Shown: positions 1 through 13,389, counted from the first letter of the stretch. The stretch: 64,000 nt of DNA from Megalonaias nervosa (GCA_016617855.1 JAECUM010006691.1:16341-80340), one strand, 5' to 3'. Program-made: numbers and translations. The notes: generated by a model not told the origin, from the sequence alone.

Positions 1-343
1 GCCAGAATGACCATGTACACAATCATGCTATCTCTCCTTCCATTTATCATGCTCTGTAAATATATTCAATGTAAATTTTGCCAATAATTCTATTTATATA
101 TACTGAAGGAGTTAGTCAGTTACAAGAACTTGTTACCCAATCTATTTAACATTTATATTTGCATTCACTTTTTTGCTATAAAAATGCATAAAATAACTAA
201 TTTTCAGTCTGTGAGAATGCTGATGGAAAATGAGAGCTGAAACAAACCGTAAACAAGCACACATGAAATAATTACATAATGATGCTATATTCACAAGCCA
301 AAGTAACACTTTACAACCATTGGCTAAATACTTGTACATCGTA

Positions 344-671
344 TGTGTGGTTGAGTGTGCGTGTTTTAGATTTTTAACATAGCTTTAACAATTTTTCAGT
401 CATATTGCTACAATGTCTGCAATGTGTCAGCTTATAGTGATGTCTGGCACTGGGGCATCATGCTACAGACATTTAGCATCATGTCCTACCCAGTCTCATT
501 ATACTGACACCAGGCCGACTGGTCCTAACACTAACCTCTTAATGCTGAGCACCAAGTCAGGCAGCTGCTAGTACCATTTTATAAGTCTTAAGTATGACTC
601 GACTGGGGTTCAAACACACATCCTACCACATCTGAAGTAGATGCTCTAACCACCAGGCCACCGGAGCAGTC
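344..671 (-). repeat. SINE-B copy 1 (tRNA-headed, TG/CA tail)
   Basis: A tRNA-derived SINE in minus orientation. The head at the right end contains an A-box-like stretch (tggtggttagagc type) and a B-box-like ggttcaaac equivalent. The left end is a degenerate TG-rich tail. It is flanked by an imperfect 11-bp target duplication, tgtacatcgta (333-343) and tgtacaccata (672-682). The same family recurs at 4555, 51494, 52650 and, in part, 58265. Confidence 0.75.
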
Positions 672-875
672 TGTACACCATATAACAAATCTCTAAAATT
701 CACAAAACACAATCACATTTTGCCTCAACAGATATGACTAATGAAATTACTATTGTATTCTTAACTGCACAACACATGACATGAGCACCATCTTGTACTA
801 TCTGATCAGTATAACTTAGACACACTGTAAAGTCAATGAAAATATTTTTTAGTAACAAGATACCTACACCTAACA

Positions 876-2436
876 CACCACTCCCTCGATAACTCGCGCC
901 CTGACAACTCGCAAACCCGCTTATAACGCAGGGTCAGGCATGGATCCCATTTTTAAAACCAGAAAATACCCCAAAAATTGATCCTTATTTATTGAACTTG
1001 AAGAAAATCGCGATCAAAATTAGTAACCTAAACTTTGATATATTGCTCGTTTTATCGTCGAAAACGGTAGATAGGACCTGAAATTTTAATCAACATTATG
1101 AAATATCAAATTTAAAAATAAGGCATACAATTTTTTACATTTTCTTTCCAAACGGTAGTACACTGCAATTAACGATATGTGAGGAAATTTTGATCAATGA
1201 AAATGTCACTTACACCGAGTGGAGGAGTACTTTAATAAATAAATACAAATTAAATAATTTTTTATCAATTGAAATTTATGTTCTAGTCCCATCTTTTAGT
1301 TTCTTTTAAGTGTAATCATCATAAATGCAATGGGTCCTCCTGTAATTAAATATAAAATGTGTCAATCTACTGGAATAGCTATGTCCACGAGCGTTTCTCT
1401 AAGAACCTAATTAGGTGCCGACCGTGTTTTGATAACTGACTTGCGGAAGTATTTGTTGTATTGTTGCACTGAATTAATAGCTGGCCTTCTTTGTATTATC
1501 ATGTTAATTGCATCTTTTGAATCAAATAAAGGAGCTGGAATAAAAGAAAAGTTAAAAGGCACGAAAATCCTACAAACTTAAAATCTAGCGGCCCCGGTCG
1601 TATGTCAGGTGAACTCACTTCATTTGATCAATCACTGTTATAAATGTTATTGTGTATGTAACATAAACTACCTTAAATTAACTGACTCACTGGTAACTGT
1701 GATCAAAGATAGCAAGGCAACCAAGCGAAATGAATACTTCGTAAAATAAAGAGCTTGGTTTCACAGATACGGACAACTGTGGGCAAGCGAGTTTCAGAGA
1801 ATTCTTGAACTGGCACTTAGAGATATCCTCAAGGATGATAAGAAGTTTCATTATTACTTCCAATGAAATCATGACATCAATACTGTACTAATTGAACAAT
1901 AAAAAAATTGAGATTCGACGTAGACGATTGTCTCACGAAATAAATTTCGCTTGTTTTTGAAAAAAAGGAATCTTGTTCGGTGGTGTATCGACAGTTAGAC
2001 TAGTTTCCCGCTCTTTTGACTCCCCATTTGGCAGGATACTATTAAATACCACTCAGGGAACCAGACTCATCAAGAAAACAAAATGCAGTGACATAATACA
2101 CAAATGTTTTCAAGTACTCGTTATGGTTGTTTAAACCATTTGAAACTATCTTTCCCATGATGGACATTTTGAAAATAAATGTTATTTAAACAGAATAACG
2201 AACAACTTCATTAGAAAAAGCGCGTTATTAAAAATTATTATCAACGTGATTGTAAAATGAGCATTCAGTCATTAAATGGCCCAGTTCCCTAACCCCAACC
2301 CCCCCCCTCGGCTGTTTTCTCAATGTCTAAGTGAATTTTTTCAACTTTTGGAGGTCCCTCAGTAACTCGCGCCCTCACTTATAGTGCAGTCTATGTTTGT
2401 GGACACTGTTGTGCACGACTTATCGAGGGAGAGGTG
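876..2436. mobile_element. pogo/Tigger-like DNA transposon relic (1.56 kb)
   Basis: Terminal inverted repeats: the left end reads caccactccctcgataactc and the right end, inverted, reads cacctctccctcgataagtc. That is about 18 of 20 matching. A TA follows the right end (2437-2438), and the left TA appears mutated. A subterminal block (aactcgcgccct) occurs at both ends. No transposase ORF is recognisable inside, so it is a non-autonomous or decayed copy. Confidence 0.65.
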
Positions 2437-2629
2437 TAGTTCCAATAAAAAATAAACTTTTCCAAATCATCCTTCAGTATATTTTCAATACTTAAACAAA
2501 AATTAGTTTACCTCTTTATCTAAATTAAACCACCATCTAAATCGTTCTATCATGAATTGCTTGCCATTCACACCATTTATGAAAATAGCTTAAGTGGACC
2601 AAGGTCCTCGTGCTGCTAAACCATTTTTC

Positions 2630-3375
2630 ATCATTCGCCCATACAGCACTGTTACAAACTGTATCATTCACTCTTACAGCACTGTAACAAGCTACATCAT
2701 CCAACCTTACAACACTATAATAAATTACACCATCCACCCTTACAGCACTGTAATAAATTACATCATCTACCATTACAGGACTGCAATAAATTACATCATC
2801 CACCCTTACAGCACTGCAACAAACTATATCACTTGCCCTTACAGCACTGTAATAAATTACATTTTCCACCCTTACAGCACTGCAATAAATTGAATAATCA
2901 ACCATTACAGCAGTATATCAAACTACATCATCCACCCTTACAGCCTGCAAATAATTACATCATCCACCCTTACAGTATTGTCATAAATTATACCATTCAC
3001 CCTTACTGTACTGTAACAAATTACATCATCCACCCTTACAGCACTGTAATAAATTATCCATATTTACAGCACTGTAATAAATTACATTATACAGCCTTAC
3101 AGCACTGTTATAAATTACATCGTCCAGCCTTACAGCACTGAAAATAATTAACATCATTCACCCTTACAGCGATGTAATTACATAATCCACCTTTACAACA
3201 ATGTAATAAATTGCATCATTCACCCATACAGAACTGTAATAAATTACATCATCCACCCCTACAGCACTGTAACAAACTAACTCACCCACCCTTACAGCAC
3301 TGTAATAAATTAAATCATCCACCCTTACAGCACTGTGATTAATTACATCATCCAGCATTACATCACTTTAATAAA
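2630..3375. repeat. 33-bp minisatellite, about 22 copies
   Basis: Tandem units of the form cacccttacagcactgtaat + aaattacatcatc, diverged by point changes and small indels. Because 33 is a multiple of three, both strands carry repetitive open frames (for example repeated SAVRVDDVIYY on the minus strand). These are artefacts of the period and not genes. Confidence 0.95.
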
Positions 3376-4546
3376 TTAATTTAAATTTTTGGCTTTATTT
3401 CAGTAAACATATTTCCTTTTACATTTTTGTACCTGAGGGCTTTGAAGATATAATTTGTTGATGCACTGTTGATGCAGAAAAACACTACAACCTGCATCAA
3501 TGGCTGTCTGAATTTTCCCAAATATGTATACCTCAGAATAATGTTCTGTTGATGTTGTCCATGAAGTAAATGCAATTGCTTTGTATATTTATTGCTAATT
3601 TAATTCTTAAATGCATGTAATTATTAAACCATCCACAACATGTACATATAATAAAATAGTGATCCCATTACTGGTTCCCTATTGCACACTTGTATTCTGC
3701 AAGTGTTTCCCCACTGCAACACAATATTAACAAGATGGATTCACTATCATTCAGGTCCAGTGTATGAATAAATGTGTTTACAATTCAATGTTGATTGTTG
3801 CTCTTCAAACTTACTTGAAAGCCACTAATGAATGAGATAACAAAGAAGTAATCTAACTTTCCAAATCTATGCTTTTTGAGAATCATAACAAGAACTTGCT
3901 GACAAGAACTGTTACAATGCCAGTAGAAAAAAACAACCAAAGAAAAAACACTTAAAGTTGAAAGAACACCCAATCACCTAAGATTTAATGAAATAAACAC
4001 ATTTGACATCAAATACAGAGACATGAAATATTATGCCTCAAAAAAGTGATAGTGTCAATGATTGACACATGGAATGTCATGTCATGGTATAAAACATCAT
4101 GTCTACCTCATGTGATCATGCTTCATGCGATTGTTTCACACACATGATCATGTTTACCTGTCTTGTTTGATTCAGTATAACAGAAAATTTATTGCCCTTG
4201 TTTGGGGAAGATACGAAACTTTGTTCACCTGCAGCAAGTCATGCTCCACTCGTTTTGCCCTCTTGTAACATGACTTGCCATAGGTGAACACATTTTCACA
4301 TCTCCCCCTAACAATGGCAATAAATGTATATTGCAGATATAACCATACTAAACAAATCAGTTCTATGTTTCCTTCATTTTTCATCATTTTTTTAAAAATG
4401 AAATCCAGTGAATTAGTTGTAAGTTGGATCCACCAAGACAATCCTACTATTGTTAAATGAAGCAGTACACATCATGCTGCATTTTCTGGAAAAAGTAACA
4501 TTTTCTAGAAATAGTTGCAGTTTAATGAAATGTCTGGAAATTTTAG

Positions 4547-4554
<8 letters not shown>

Positions 4555-4591
<37 letters not shown>

Positions 4592-4900
4592 TATTTATAT
4601 TTTTAATGTAGTTTTAACAATTTTATAATCATATCACTATGATGTCTGCAGTGTAGCAGTTTATAGTGATGTCTAGCACTGGGGAATCATGCCACAGACA
4701 TCAAGCATCATGTCCCACCAAGTCGTATTATACTGACATCAGGCCAACCAGTCCTAACACTAACCTCTTAATGATGAGCACCAAGTGAGGCAGCTGCTAG
4801 TACCATTTTTATGTTTTTGGTATGACTTGGCCGTGGTTCAATCCCGCGACCTCCCACATCTGAGGTGGACACTCTAACCACTCAGGCCACCGGAGCAGTC
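4555..4900 (-). repeat. SINE-B copy 2 with perfect 13-bp TSD
   Basis: Same family as 344-671. The head at the right end has the tRNA-like boxes, and the left end is a (TG)n run of about 38 bp (4553-4590). A perfect target-site duplication, tttagtgcaagtg, lies at 4542-4554 and 4901-4913. It defines the element ends and shows insertion by retrotransposition in minus orientation. Confidence 0.92.
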
Positions 4901-5146
4901 TTTAGTGCAAGTGATCTTTCAGAAACCAGCCAAATCACTCCTGTTGGCTTTGGCATCTCATGCTAAAGCCAACAGGTTCAATTCAATAAACATTTTATTT
5001 TCTTGTTTAGACTTAAATGCTACCTTCTGTTCAATGTAAGTAAATTTCTTCACTGGTTAACAAATCTCTAGGATAAATTTGTTAAAAAATGCAAATTTTG
5101 CCAGGGACTACAATAGGATGCAAAAACAGCTCACTGACTCGATTAG

Positions 5147-5407
5147 TTGTTGTTGTTGTTGTTGTTGTTATAGGGTTTAACGCCATTTTTCAGCACAAGA
5201 TAGGCTATACATGGCGGCCAGTATTAATGGTGGAGGAAGAACCCTGGAAAACCCCGGGAAGAACCACCGACCCACAGGAAGCTACTGGCAGGCTTTCTCA
5301 CATACCCACGTTAGCCGAGCCTGGACTCGAACTCACGCAGACAGAGGTGAGATGGCAGTGATCCATAACGATCAGCGCTTTAGACCACTCGGCCACTCGG
5401 GGCCCCC
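5147..5407 (-). repeat. SINE-A copy 1 with perfect 11-bp TSD
   Basis: A tRNA-Leu/Ser-like headed SINE in minus orientation. The head (ggccgagtggtctaaagcgc type A box with a long variable-arm region, then a gttcgagtcc B box) is at the right end. The body follows (contains gggtttaacgcca when read on the plus strand), and a (GTT)n tail is at the left end. The target duplication gactcgattag at 5136-5146 and 5408-5418 is perfect. Confidence 0.93.
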
Positions 5408-5849
5408 GACTCGATTAGTGTATTTATACTTTTGAGTGTCTTGACTATTAAATATTGAGGAAAGAAACACACAAAAAATAATGAAAATGCTGAATTACAA
5501 AGCATGATTTTGTCTGGATTAGTTTGATAGGAACATCATCATGGAATCTGCTTTTAAAATATATTAAGCAAGATTCAAATTAACATCTTTAAAGAGTTCG
5601 GGTTTGATTGATTGTAAAGTTGCCATTAAAATCTTAAAACACCGAAATTTGAGCAATTAAAGTAGATAATTGGGCTTAAAATCAGACCCTCCAATTCTGT
5701 GTGCAGTCTGGCTGAAACCTTTTCACAAAATTTTGTGGGAAATTTTACAAGTATTATCCAAGGTATGTCTTTCCTGTCTGTATCATATAGACAAAGGGCA
5801 ATAACTCTTGCCCATTATTTCCCCTTTCCATAAAAGACAAGGCTTGAAA

Positions 5850-8800
5850 AGATTACTATCTCATAAGCAGAAATTTTTCATGAGACAACTCTGTTATGGT
5901 GAGATGTCAGAATATGCCATGTGTATTGACACTTCAACCACAATGAGAGGCTTTGAAGGGTTATGTCCTCTTTCACAGGTTTAAGTGGAAGAAAGTTTTG
6001 AGCTATATGAATTGGCTCAGGTCGCTTCAGATAATGCTTAAGAACATATACTTGATCCTGTCTGAACACCTCTTGGAATGTGTCAATTCATGAGAGAGGT
6101 CATATGATGACCACCTGATTGCCTACTGACAGCAACCTCGTTGCATCATAAGAACTACTAAGCCATCTGATCAAAACTGAAGGTATGGTGAGTCAACAGA
6201 TAGGGCAAGTAAGTCCTGACTATGCATGCCAAAACAGGTTTTGTATGAAAGGAGCTTCAGCAAGGTACTGGCTATGGGCTCAGATTTGTTTGAATTCAGC
6301 AAGTCAGAACCCACAAAATATTCCACTTGGAAAACAGTGGGAATGATTTAGACCTATGAAAGTCAAAGTTGGCCAACAAGTCTGAGAAGTCATTTTCCGC
6401 CTTAATGATGGAAAGTGTTTTCAAAGAACAATAGTCCCTAATAGTAATTGGGGACAACCTTTTTCCTCAAACAGACAGAGAAAAAAGTCAGCTAATTGTT
6501 GGATTGAGGCACTCAAAAGGATAATGTTATTGACTTTGCACCAGTCCTTGAAGACATGCCACTTTCCCTCATAAGACTTGAGATTGGAGGGCCTTCTTGT
6601 TTGTGAAATTCCTTCCACAATCAAAGGGTTAAACTGCTTATGCTGCAAGGCTTTATGACAAGAGCCAGGTATGAAGAAGTCAGTCTGAGCAATTATCGAA
6701 CACTTGGTAAATCTATCACTTGATAAGGAGATCATTGATCCAGGACTTTTCCCAACAGGGAGGGGCAAACAGAATCTTTATGCACTACTGGCCACTCAAT
6801 TTCTGTATACTTTTGGAACCAAGACTGTTGGGAAGTAGGCAAAGGCCCAAACACCCTTCCAACTGATTGAAGGGCACTGACCACCGAAGCCTTGGGTTCT
6901 GGAACGTTAGAGATAAAGGTCAGCAGCTTGTGATTCGACCTTGTCACAAAAAGACTGATCATCGGATGTTCCCACAGGAGGCAAATCTGATGAATGACTG
7001 ATGAATGGAGTTACCATTCTGCACCGAGATTCTGGCCCTTCCAGGACTGAGAATCGGCCAAGATAGTGATTCTGCCATTCTGATCTGGATGTCAATATTC
7101 TGATGTGCATACCAACAGTTGAATTCCCAGAACAAAATGCAGGCTTGAGGTGATTTGGTACTGTCCTGTTTGAGGAGGTACAACACTACCACCATGTTGT
7201 TGGTCATAAAGAGCACTACCTTGAGGACAGTATATCCAAATTTTAAAGGCTTTGATGATAGCTTTTTCATTTCTAGGAAACTGATGTGGAGACCTGCATC
7301 TATCAGGAATGGAGAGAACAAAAAAGGGAGAGGGTTGGCAAAACTAGATACAAAACCCCTCCAAGACAATTTGGATCACCCACAAGCTTTGCAGAAGATC
7401 AGTCCAAAGCTCTTTGGATTGCACGAGTCTGGAATCTACTGGAAGGCTGTCTTCTGGCATTTGGGGACATCGGAGGCTTGGGAGAAGAGAAACTTATCCT
7501 CTCTGTATGACTGCCTCCAAGACTAATTAAATAGGTTGTCTCTGTATAAAGGGTTGGGAACAAGGCTGGTTTTGGGAGTGTGCAGCATATGATCCTATAT
7601 CCCTTTATCTCCACACATTATGTCTTTCAGGTGATTTATAAGGTGATGGTGGCAGCACAGCGAGGTGGTGGGTCAGTTCAATGGCTGACTGCCTCTGCAC
7701 ATCCATTATCTTTCCAGTGAACAGCAAAGGTCCACAGGGTTAGGGCATGGAGTGGCCAATATATATTTCCTCTACTGCTGGTTGAAAGCTATACTCTTTC
7801 CTTTCCATAGTGGAATCTGAGAATTAAGTATCATCAGACTTATCCTTCCCCCGCAACTCTGTGTGCAGGTCATCTTGATACTTATCAAGAGTTATGTTTG
7901 GATAATACATTCCTGGAGGTATAGAAGAGGATTGTGCATTGTCTCTAAGGCTATCATGTTACTGTCCAAGATGGTAAGCAGTGAGTAAATGGCTAGCCAT
8001 ATCCAATGGATGTAGTTGTCAAATCAATATGGAAAGTTTATCAAAATCAAAATCAGTCAATATTGGACAGAACAGATGGCAGAATAGTTGACTGTGCTAC
8101 CAAAGCACTGGTATTGTTAGGCAGACAGACAGATCTATCAGTAAGATCCCCAGCAATGTTAACATTCCATGACTCAACTTGAAGAGACATAGGACGATAT
8201 GTCACAGAAGCCATACGGTCACAGAACAGTATGGATCTAGAACCGGATGACTGGACGGTATGGTTGGCAGCTGATACAACATCAAAAACTGAGTTGTGGC
8301 AAGAAGGCACAACTCAATGAAGTCATGTATAAACCCCATGTGCCTCGACATATGGGCAAAAATACCACAGTTAGACATGGGGTGGGTGGAGTAGCCTAGA
8401 GTTGGGAGGATTTGTGACTGAAATTACATACAAAAACTCGGCAAAATTGGCCTGATATAATCAACTCTGTCATGCTTGCTGTACCAAGTGATGCACTTGT
8501 AACTCTAGAGTCTGCATCGATGGCTGAGGAGAAGTCACAGTTTCCTCCATTTTCCCAGATGTATCTATACCCGTAGGTAAAGTACATTATATCTTCAATG
8601 GAGGGGTGGCCCCAATGTTGTCCCCACCAGTCTGGCCAAAAAATCAGTATTAGGATGAATGCTCAGAACATCAGTAATTTCTGTACTTGATTTTTCACAT
8701 CTTGGCCTGTTGTTTTGCAGTTTTTGCAGTACTGCAGACAATGTATTATCTAACTGGCACACATGCTGCAAATAGCTGGTGATGTACACTTTGTACAGGC

Positions 8801-8890
8801 AAGACAAAAGTCACAAGAGTCCTTAATGGTTTTGAACTTCTTGCATTTAACACATTTTATTCTGAAAAACAAAGTAAAAAAAAAAGAAGA
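5850..8890 (-). mobile_element. Decayed DIRS-like tyrosine-recombinase retroelement
   Basis: Minus-strand ORF remnants occur in DIRS order. First is a Cys-rich gag-like segment (8760-8880: KCVKCKKFKTIKDSCDFC). Next is a short RT-proximal piece (about 7400-7610). Then comes an RNase H-like piece (6960-7370: DAGLHISFLEMKKL, FMTNNMVVVLYLLKQDSTKS, VRMAESLSW-type end). Last is a tyrosine recombinase N-core (6421-6770: SYEGKWHVFKDWCKVNN, LSASIQQLADFFLCLF) and its continuation to about 5880 (LLALSVDSPYLQF; LKHYLKRPEPIHIAQNFLPL; ITLQSLSLWLK). Frameshifts and stops throughout. Most of the RT core is missing, so it is an internally deleted, inactive copy. Confidence 0.65.
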
Positions 8891-10329
8891 AATAAATTAA
8901 TATTTGGATGCATTAACAATGCCAGAAAAACATGTTACACAAGGGATGACAAAATAAAAAGATCTTGAGTGCAAATACAAACTACAACATGTTCTAATAT
9001 AACATTGCTCTGATGAACCATGTGGTCAAAGATCAGAGAAACTAAGTCTGCATAAGTTAAAAGATGGACATAATTATGGTCAAAATAAACAAAAATAATA
9101 TCTACCAACTGCAAAATCCTTGATACATTTGAAAAAACCCCTCAATGGATCGATGAAAGTTAACACAAATTTCCAATGGATTTCAGGAAAAGATGTGTTG
9201 TCAGTTTACAGCAAAAGTTTCCAACTAGCACCTGATTGGTGGAAAGAGTTGGCAATAGGAAAGAGTTATTATCGAGTCGTGTCTACAAAATTTAGAAAGG
9301 AAAAACTTATTTTCGTCTTTTGGGAGGGCTGGATTTGGGCAGTAGTATGGCTTACATTCCTAAAGTTAATGTGAGAGAAGGAGAGATATTAGTATTAATT
9401 TACTGCAGTAATCTTAAAGGAATTTATGTAAATGTTCAAAATTGTGGTTATGAAATAATCAGTAAGTTTTCAGCAAATAAAAAATTTATAGTAAATAATG
9501 AAATACCAGGCAGGGCCCTCTAAAGGTAAGATGAGCCCCATACAAATTTGACCCAGGAGGCCCTAAGGGTCCCTTTTCTCAGACAGTTGAAGAAAACACT
9601 GAAAAATGTCATCAATAAGTACAAGATTTTCAACAGAATTGTTCTTTCATCTGCCTCCTATCTGTTCCTGCAAAATCTTAATTTTGTTTGCCTAGTAAAT
9701 AAAACTTTTGACATAATTGCAATTTTTTATTTTCACTGGTATTTTTGTAGAAAATATGACAAATATGGTCCTAAAGTGACAATTTCCACATACTGTAACT
9801 TAGCCTATGGCAATACAGTGAAGAAAAATAAGGTATGGATGGAACGATAATCTACTCCAGTTCCAAAAAATGTTATTGCTACATTCATAAATAATATCTG
9901 ACTCTAGTATGCATATTGTGCACTAAACAATTATCATTTGGGTAAATTTTGTGAGGCTAAAACTAATCATAAAATGTCCACACCAATTATGTCAGTGTCC
10001 ACATCACATGTATACACATACTAGTTAACTCCCTTTACCTACACTGAAATCTCCCTATATGTAAGATCCTTTTATGAGACCAATTAAACCGACAAATATG
10101 GAAGGTAATGAGAAAAGAGACATTTGTGGATGTAGATTCCAAGAAGATTATAATGTTCTAGGTGGATTATAAGATACTTCCCGCCCAAAAAGGCATGTGA
10201 GCAATTGTTAATTCTGATGTGAGTTGTGGCAAACAGAGTTGTGTGCACTTAGTAAGGCATGTGTACATATTATATTGAATATGGAAGCTATTTACTTCAT
10301 GCAATATCTCTGTACAAACTACTACCTAC

Positions 10330-10550
10330 TTTCATTTTAGGATACTCTCTAAAGACTCGGAAAATTGCCATTTCCGCTGCAATGGTTTTTCCTGACCCTG
10401 TGGGAGCCCCTAGTAGGACATTCGAGTCCGTGTGGTACAGGACATGGAAGATCTGAGTTTGGATTGGATTAAAGTGAGTGAAATTGTACAAGGTCTCCAA
10501 CATAGGGTTATCCAGTGCTTTGATGGGCAGCGGCTGCAAGTCCAGAAGCT
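10330..10550 (-). CDS. ASCC3: ASCC3 exon t: helicase 2 Walker A
   Basis: Last visible exon, window codons 965-1038. [12 protein letters not shown] is the inter-cassette linker. [16 protein letters not shown] is the Q-like region and [19 protein letters not shown] is motif I of the second cassette, the catalytically important one in human ASCC3. The exon ends KMK with donor GTAGGT, phase 0. The next expected segment (VYIAPLKAL, TTPEKWD, DEIH) was not found in 1-10329 and should lie beyond the left edge. Confidence 0.96.
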
Positions 10551-10794
10551 CTGAAATAAAATTGTGAAAGGAAGATTTTACAAAGAATAAACCTGATCTA
10601 GGAAAACTGTACCAGTTGGATCTAAAATGTATTACTTCACTGTAAAGGAAAATCCAGCTACTGTGTTCACATGCAAAATGAAAATTTTTCTGTAATGATG
10701 CTGATAACTGCCAGCACCAATAAAAATACTTCAACATCTCTGACCCTACAACCACTAAGGAGGGATATCATTATAAATATAGAACAAAGATGCT

Positions 10795-10985
10795 TGAATA
10801 CCACAGAGGTAACACACTAGTTTTGCATCTCTATAGTACTAGGTTCAATTGCAGGATCCCACACTTATAGGGGTCAGAAACTGCCTATCCAAAGTAAGTG
10901 GTTTTCTCCAGGCCCCTTCACCTTAAATACTAATTCACTTCACTGCCTGGTTTCATAAGAGTACTTCACATTTTTATCAGAAATG
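10795..10985 (+). repeat. Possible tRNA-headed SINE
   Basis: A tRNA-like start (agaggtaacacactag, then aggttcaattgcaggatccc as the B-box area) is followed by a body with gtggttttctccaggcccc, a pattern common to invertebrate SINEs. There is a single copy in the window and no clear target duplication, so the assignment is tentative. Confidence 0.45.
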
Positions 10986-11029
10986 GTTGCTTAATAAAAA
11001 TAAAATATGCACATTTTTAAGTTTCATAC

Positions 11030-11395
11030 AATCATCAAAGTAACACAGCCATCCCATAGTTCTGACTAACAGCCCAACCAACAAACTAACACAGACATCC
11101 CATAGTTCTGACTAAGCAACCCAACCATCATACTAACACAGAAATCCCATAGTTCTGACTAAGGAGCCCAACCAACAAACTAACACAGCCACCCCATAGT
11201 TCTGACTAAATATCCCAACCATCAAACTAACACAGAAATCCCATAGTTCTGACTAAGGAGCCCAACCATCAAACTAACACTGTGACAGCCATCCCATAGT
11301 ACTGACTAAGCAGCCCAACCAACAAACTAACACAGCCATCCCATGGTTCTGACTAAGCAGCCCAACCATCTAACACAGCCATCACATAATTTTGA
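11030..11395. repeat. ~47-bp minisatellite, about 8 copies
   Basis: Tandem units containing aacacagccatcccatagtt followed by ctgactaagcagcccaacca, with variation at the 'gccatccc/gaaatccc' position and one unit carrying an extra tgtgacagcc. Confidence 0.93.
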
Positions 11396-11570
11396 CTACA
11401 TAGAATATTAACTTACCTCAAATCATTAATCTAAATATTAACTTATTTAAAATTCATTGACCTAAATATTAAGTTATTTAAAATTCATTAACCTAAATAT
11501 TAAGTTATTTAAAATTAATTAATCTAAATATTAACTTATTTACCATCATTGATCTAAATATCCAGACCCT
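11396..11570. repeat. AT-rich ~31-bp tandem repeat
   Basis: Four to five imperfect copies of aaatattaacttatttaaaa + ttcattaacct, directly abutting the 47-bp minisatellite on its left. Confidence 0.8.
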
Positions 11571-13389
11571 TTAATTTTCCTGATATCATATTTTCAAAAT
11601 TAATAACAGTTTTCAAGTGTATTTAAACTTTCTCAACATCAGTTATGTTTTTTAAAGCTGACAAAATAAAAACAAATTTGGAACATAACAAAGGAGTTTT
11701 ACCCATACTCTAAAACAAATGAACTATATGTAATCATTAGAAAAGTTTCAACTGAAACTAATGCTACCTTAAATTTCAATTTAGTTCTCATTTTTTTCCT
11801 ATTTAATGATTATTCTCAATGTGTAATGTTTTTTTAATAGGTTTGGAATCAAGATGATGGTGAATTCTTCCTACATGCTGTTAATAAGGCTGCAAATAAT
11901 ATCATTCAATTTTCAAACACAGGTCATTCACATCAGATACAAACATTACAATCAGTCTTAGTAAATAAAACACATGACCAAAACATACCTAAAACTTTAC
12001 AACAATACAGAAAAGTCTACAAAATCCATATGCATATATGTACGGGGGCTCTAGATGGATTAAAATGAATGTGGATAATGGTAAATATCAGTTCTTCAGT
12101 AAATTTCTTATGTATCTGACATGACACTGTTTACAAATGTCCACAGATGTTCAATCTTTGAGAAATTTTAAGTAATTTTAATCCAAAATTTAATGGACCA
12201 ACTCAACAATCACAATTCTGTTTAAGATATACAACTTTTCAAATAATACTATGCCATATGTAAGTAAAACAAAAGTGAGGACAAAAACACATGCACATGT
12301 GATAACAAGCACAAGATTGCAACAGCATTTCCCAGGTTATACAAAACTTGAAGGGATCAGATAATTAATTCAATTCCCATAGAACTTAATGTTAATATTT
12401 AATAAATTTAAAATAATTTCTTTACTTGATTGTCATACAAACCAAACAAGCTTTGATTCATTAAAATTATAGATTTTTTAGCCCTGAAAAACAGCTTTCT
12501 TTACAGGATTTTCTTGCACCTCATGCTGCTAAACAAAGGACTCCATGGGCTGCACCTAATAACATAACTTCACACCACATATTTTGTCAGATGGAAATTA
12601 AAATACAGGATATCACAATAAAGGTAAATATTTTCTTGTCAGTTATAGTACATATATTTTAGTTTATGAAATTTATAATGGAAAAAAATTAAATCCATTT
12701 ACAAGCCAATCAGTGCATCTGAAAATATTTAGTATTCTATTTTTTTTCCCCACCACTAGACTGGTTCTCTGGCTTTAAAATAATACCTGAAAGGCATCAC
12801 AAGTCTTTGAGCCTGTAAATCATTAGATTGACACTTTCTACATCTGCCCTAGGTCTGTTACTAAAAGGAATCCAGCTCTGTCTTCTATATACAAACAATG
12901 GAATTGCCTCCTGTACCGTACATGTATAGGTAAGTGTACAACATAAAAAAATGAGTGACAGAAAACTTGAACTCTACAAATAAAACTAATTTTTCATTAG
13001 GGTTTTTGAAAAATGAATAAATTTATACTAATTTTTCATTAGGGTTTTTGAATCATGAATAAATTTATTTTAAATGGAAATTATGCAAATTGCTGAAATT
13101 TGTTTAAAACAGGGTTGGGACACATATACACCAAAATAATATCATGAAAGTGTTCTATATTTAAAGCAAAGATATAATATAACCTAGTTTACCTAACCCA
13201 CTTCTGACCTGAACTGACCTTGTCATGCGCATCAGTACCCAATAGAGATATTAATTTTTCATGAACAATGATGACTTTCATCAGCACACACACATTACCT
13301 GGGCAGTGAAGAAAGAAATTAGTTTTTAATGTCCAAAACATTTGATAAATAACAGTATATAGGATAATAATTATAAAATGTCAGTGTAC

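Larger units (their letters stand above)
1..10329 (-). other. Open intron after ASCC3 exon t
   Basis: No next helicase exon could be recognised on the minus strand, so this intron exceeds 10.3 kb. Described separately are two (TG)-tailed SINEs, a pogo-like element (876-2436), a 33-bp minisatellite (about 2630-3375), a SINE-A and a DIRS-like relic (5850-8890). I see nothing recognisable in 1-340, 690-870, 3380-4540, 5420-5850 or 8890-10329. The last stretch has overlapping plus-strand ORFs of 65 to 100 codons at 9120-9850 with no family match. Confidence 0.75.
10551..13389 (-). other. ASCC3 intron between exons s and t
   Basis: Holds a possible SINE (10795-10985), a ~47-bp minisatellite and an AT-rich ~31-bp array (11030-11570). 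At 12970-13070 there is a ~46-bp tandem duplication (ctaatttttcattagggttt twice). Otherwise it is AT-rich sequence in which I recognise nothing. Confidence 0.85.

Noticed and set aside
2537..3358. Overlapping ORFs on both strands with repeated SAVRVDDVIYY-like and YSTVINYI-like peptides
   Set aside because: They are produced by the 33-bp minisatellite, whose period is a multiple of three. Both strands are open equally and there is no homology or gene context.
4830..4900. tRNA-like sequence on the minus strand
   Set aside because: It is the head of SINE-B, with perfect 13-bp target duplications around the whole element.
9120..9850. Three overlapping plus-strand ORFs of 67 to 100 codons
   Set aside because: No family resemblance, no splice or promoter support, and composition like the surrounding intron. 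Probably old transposon debris at most.
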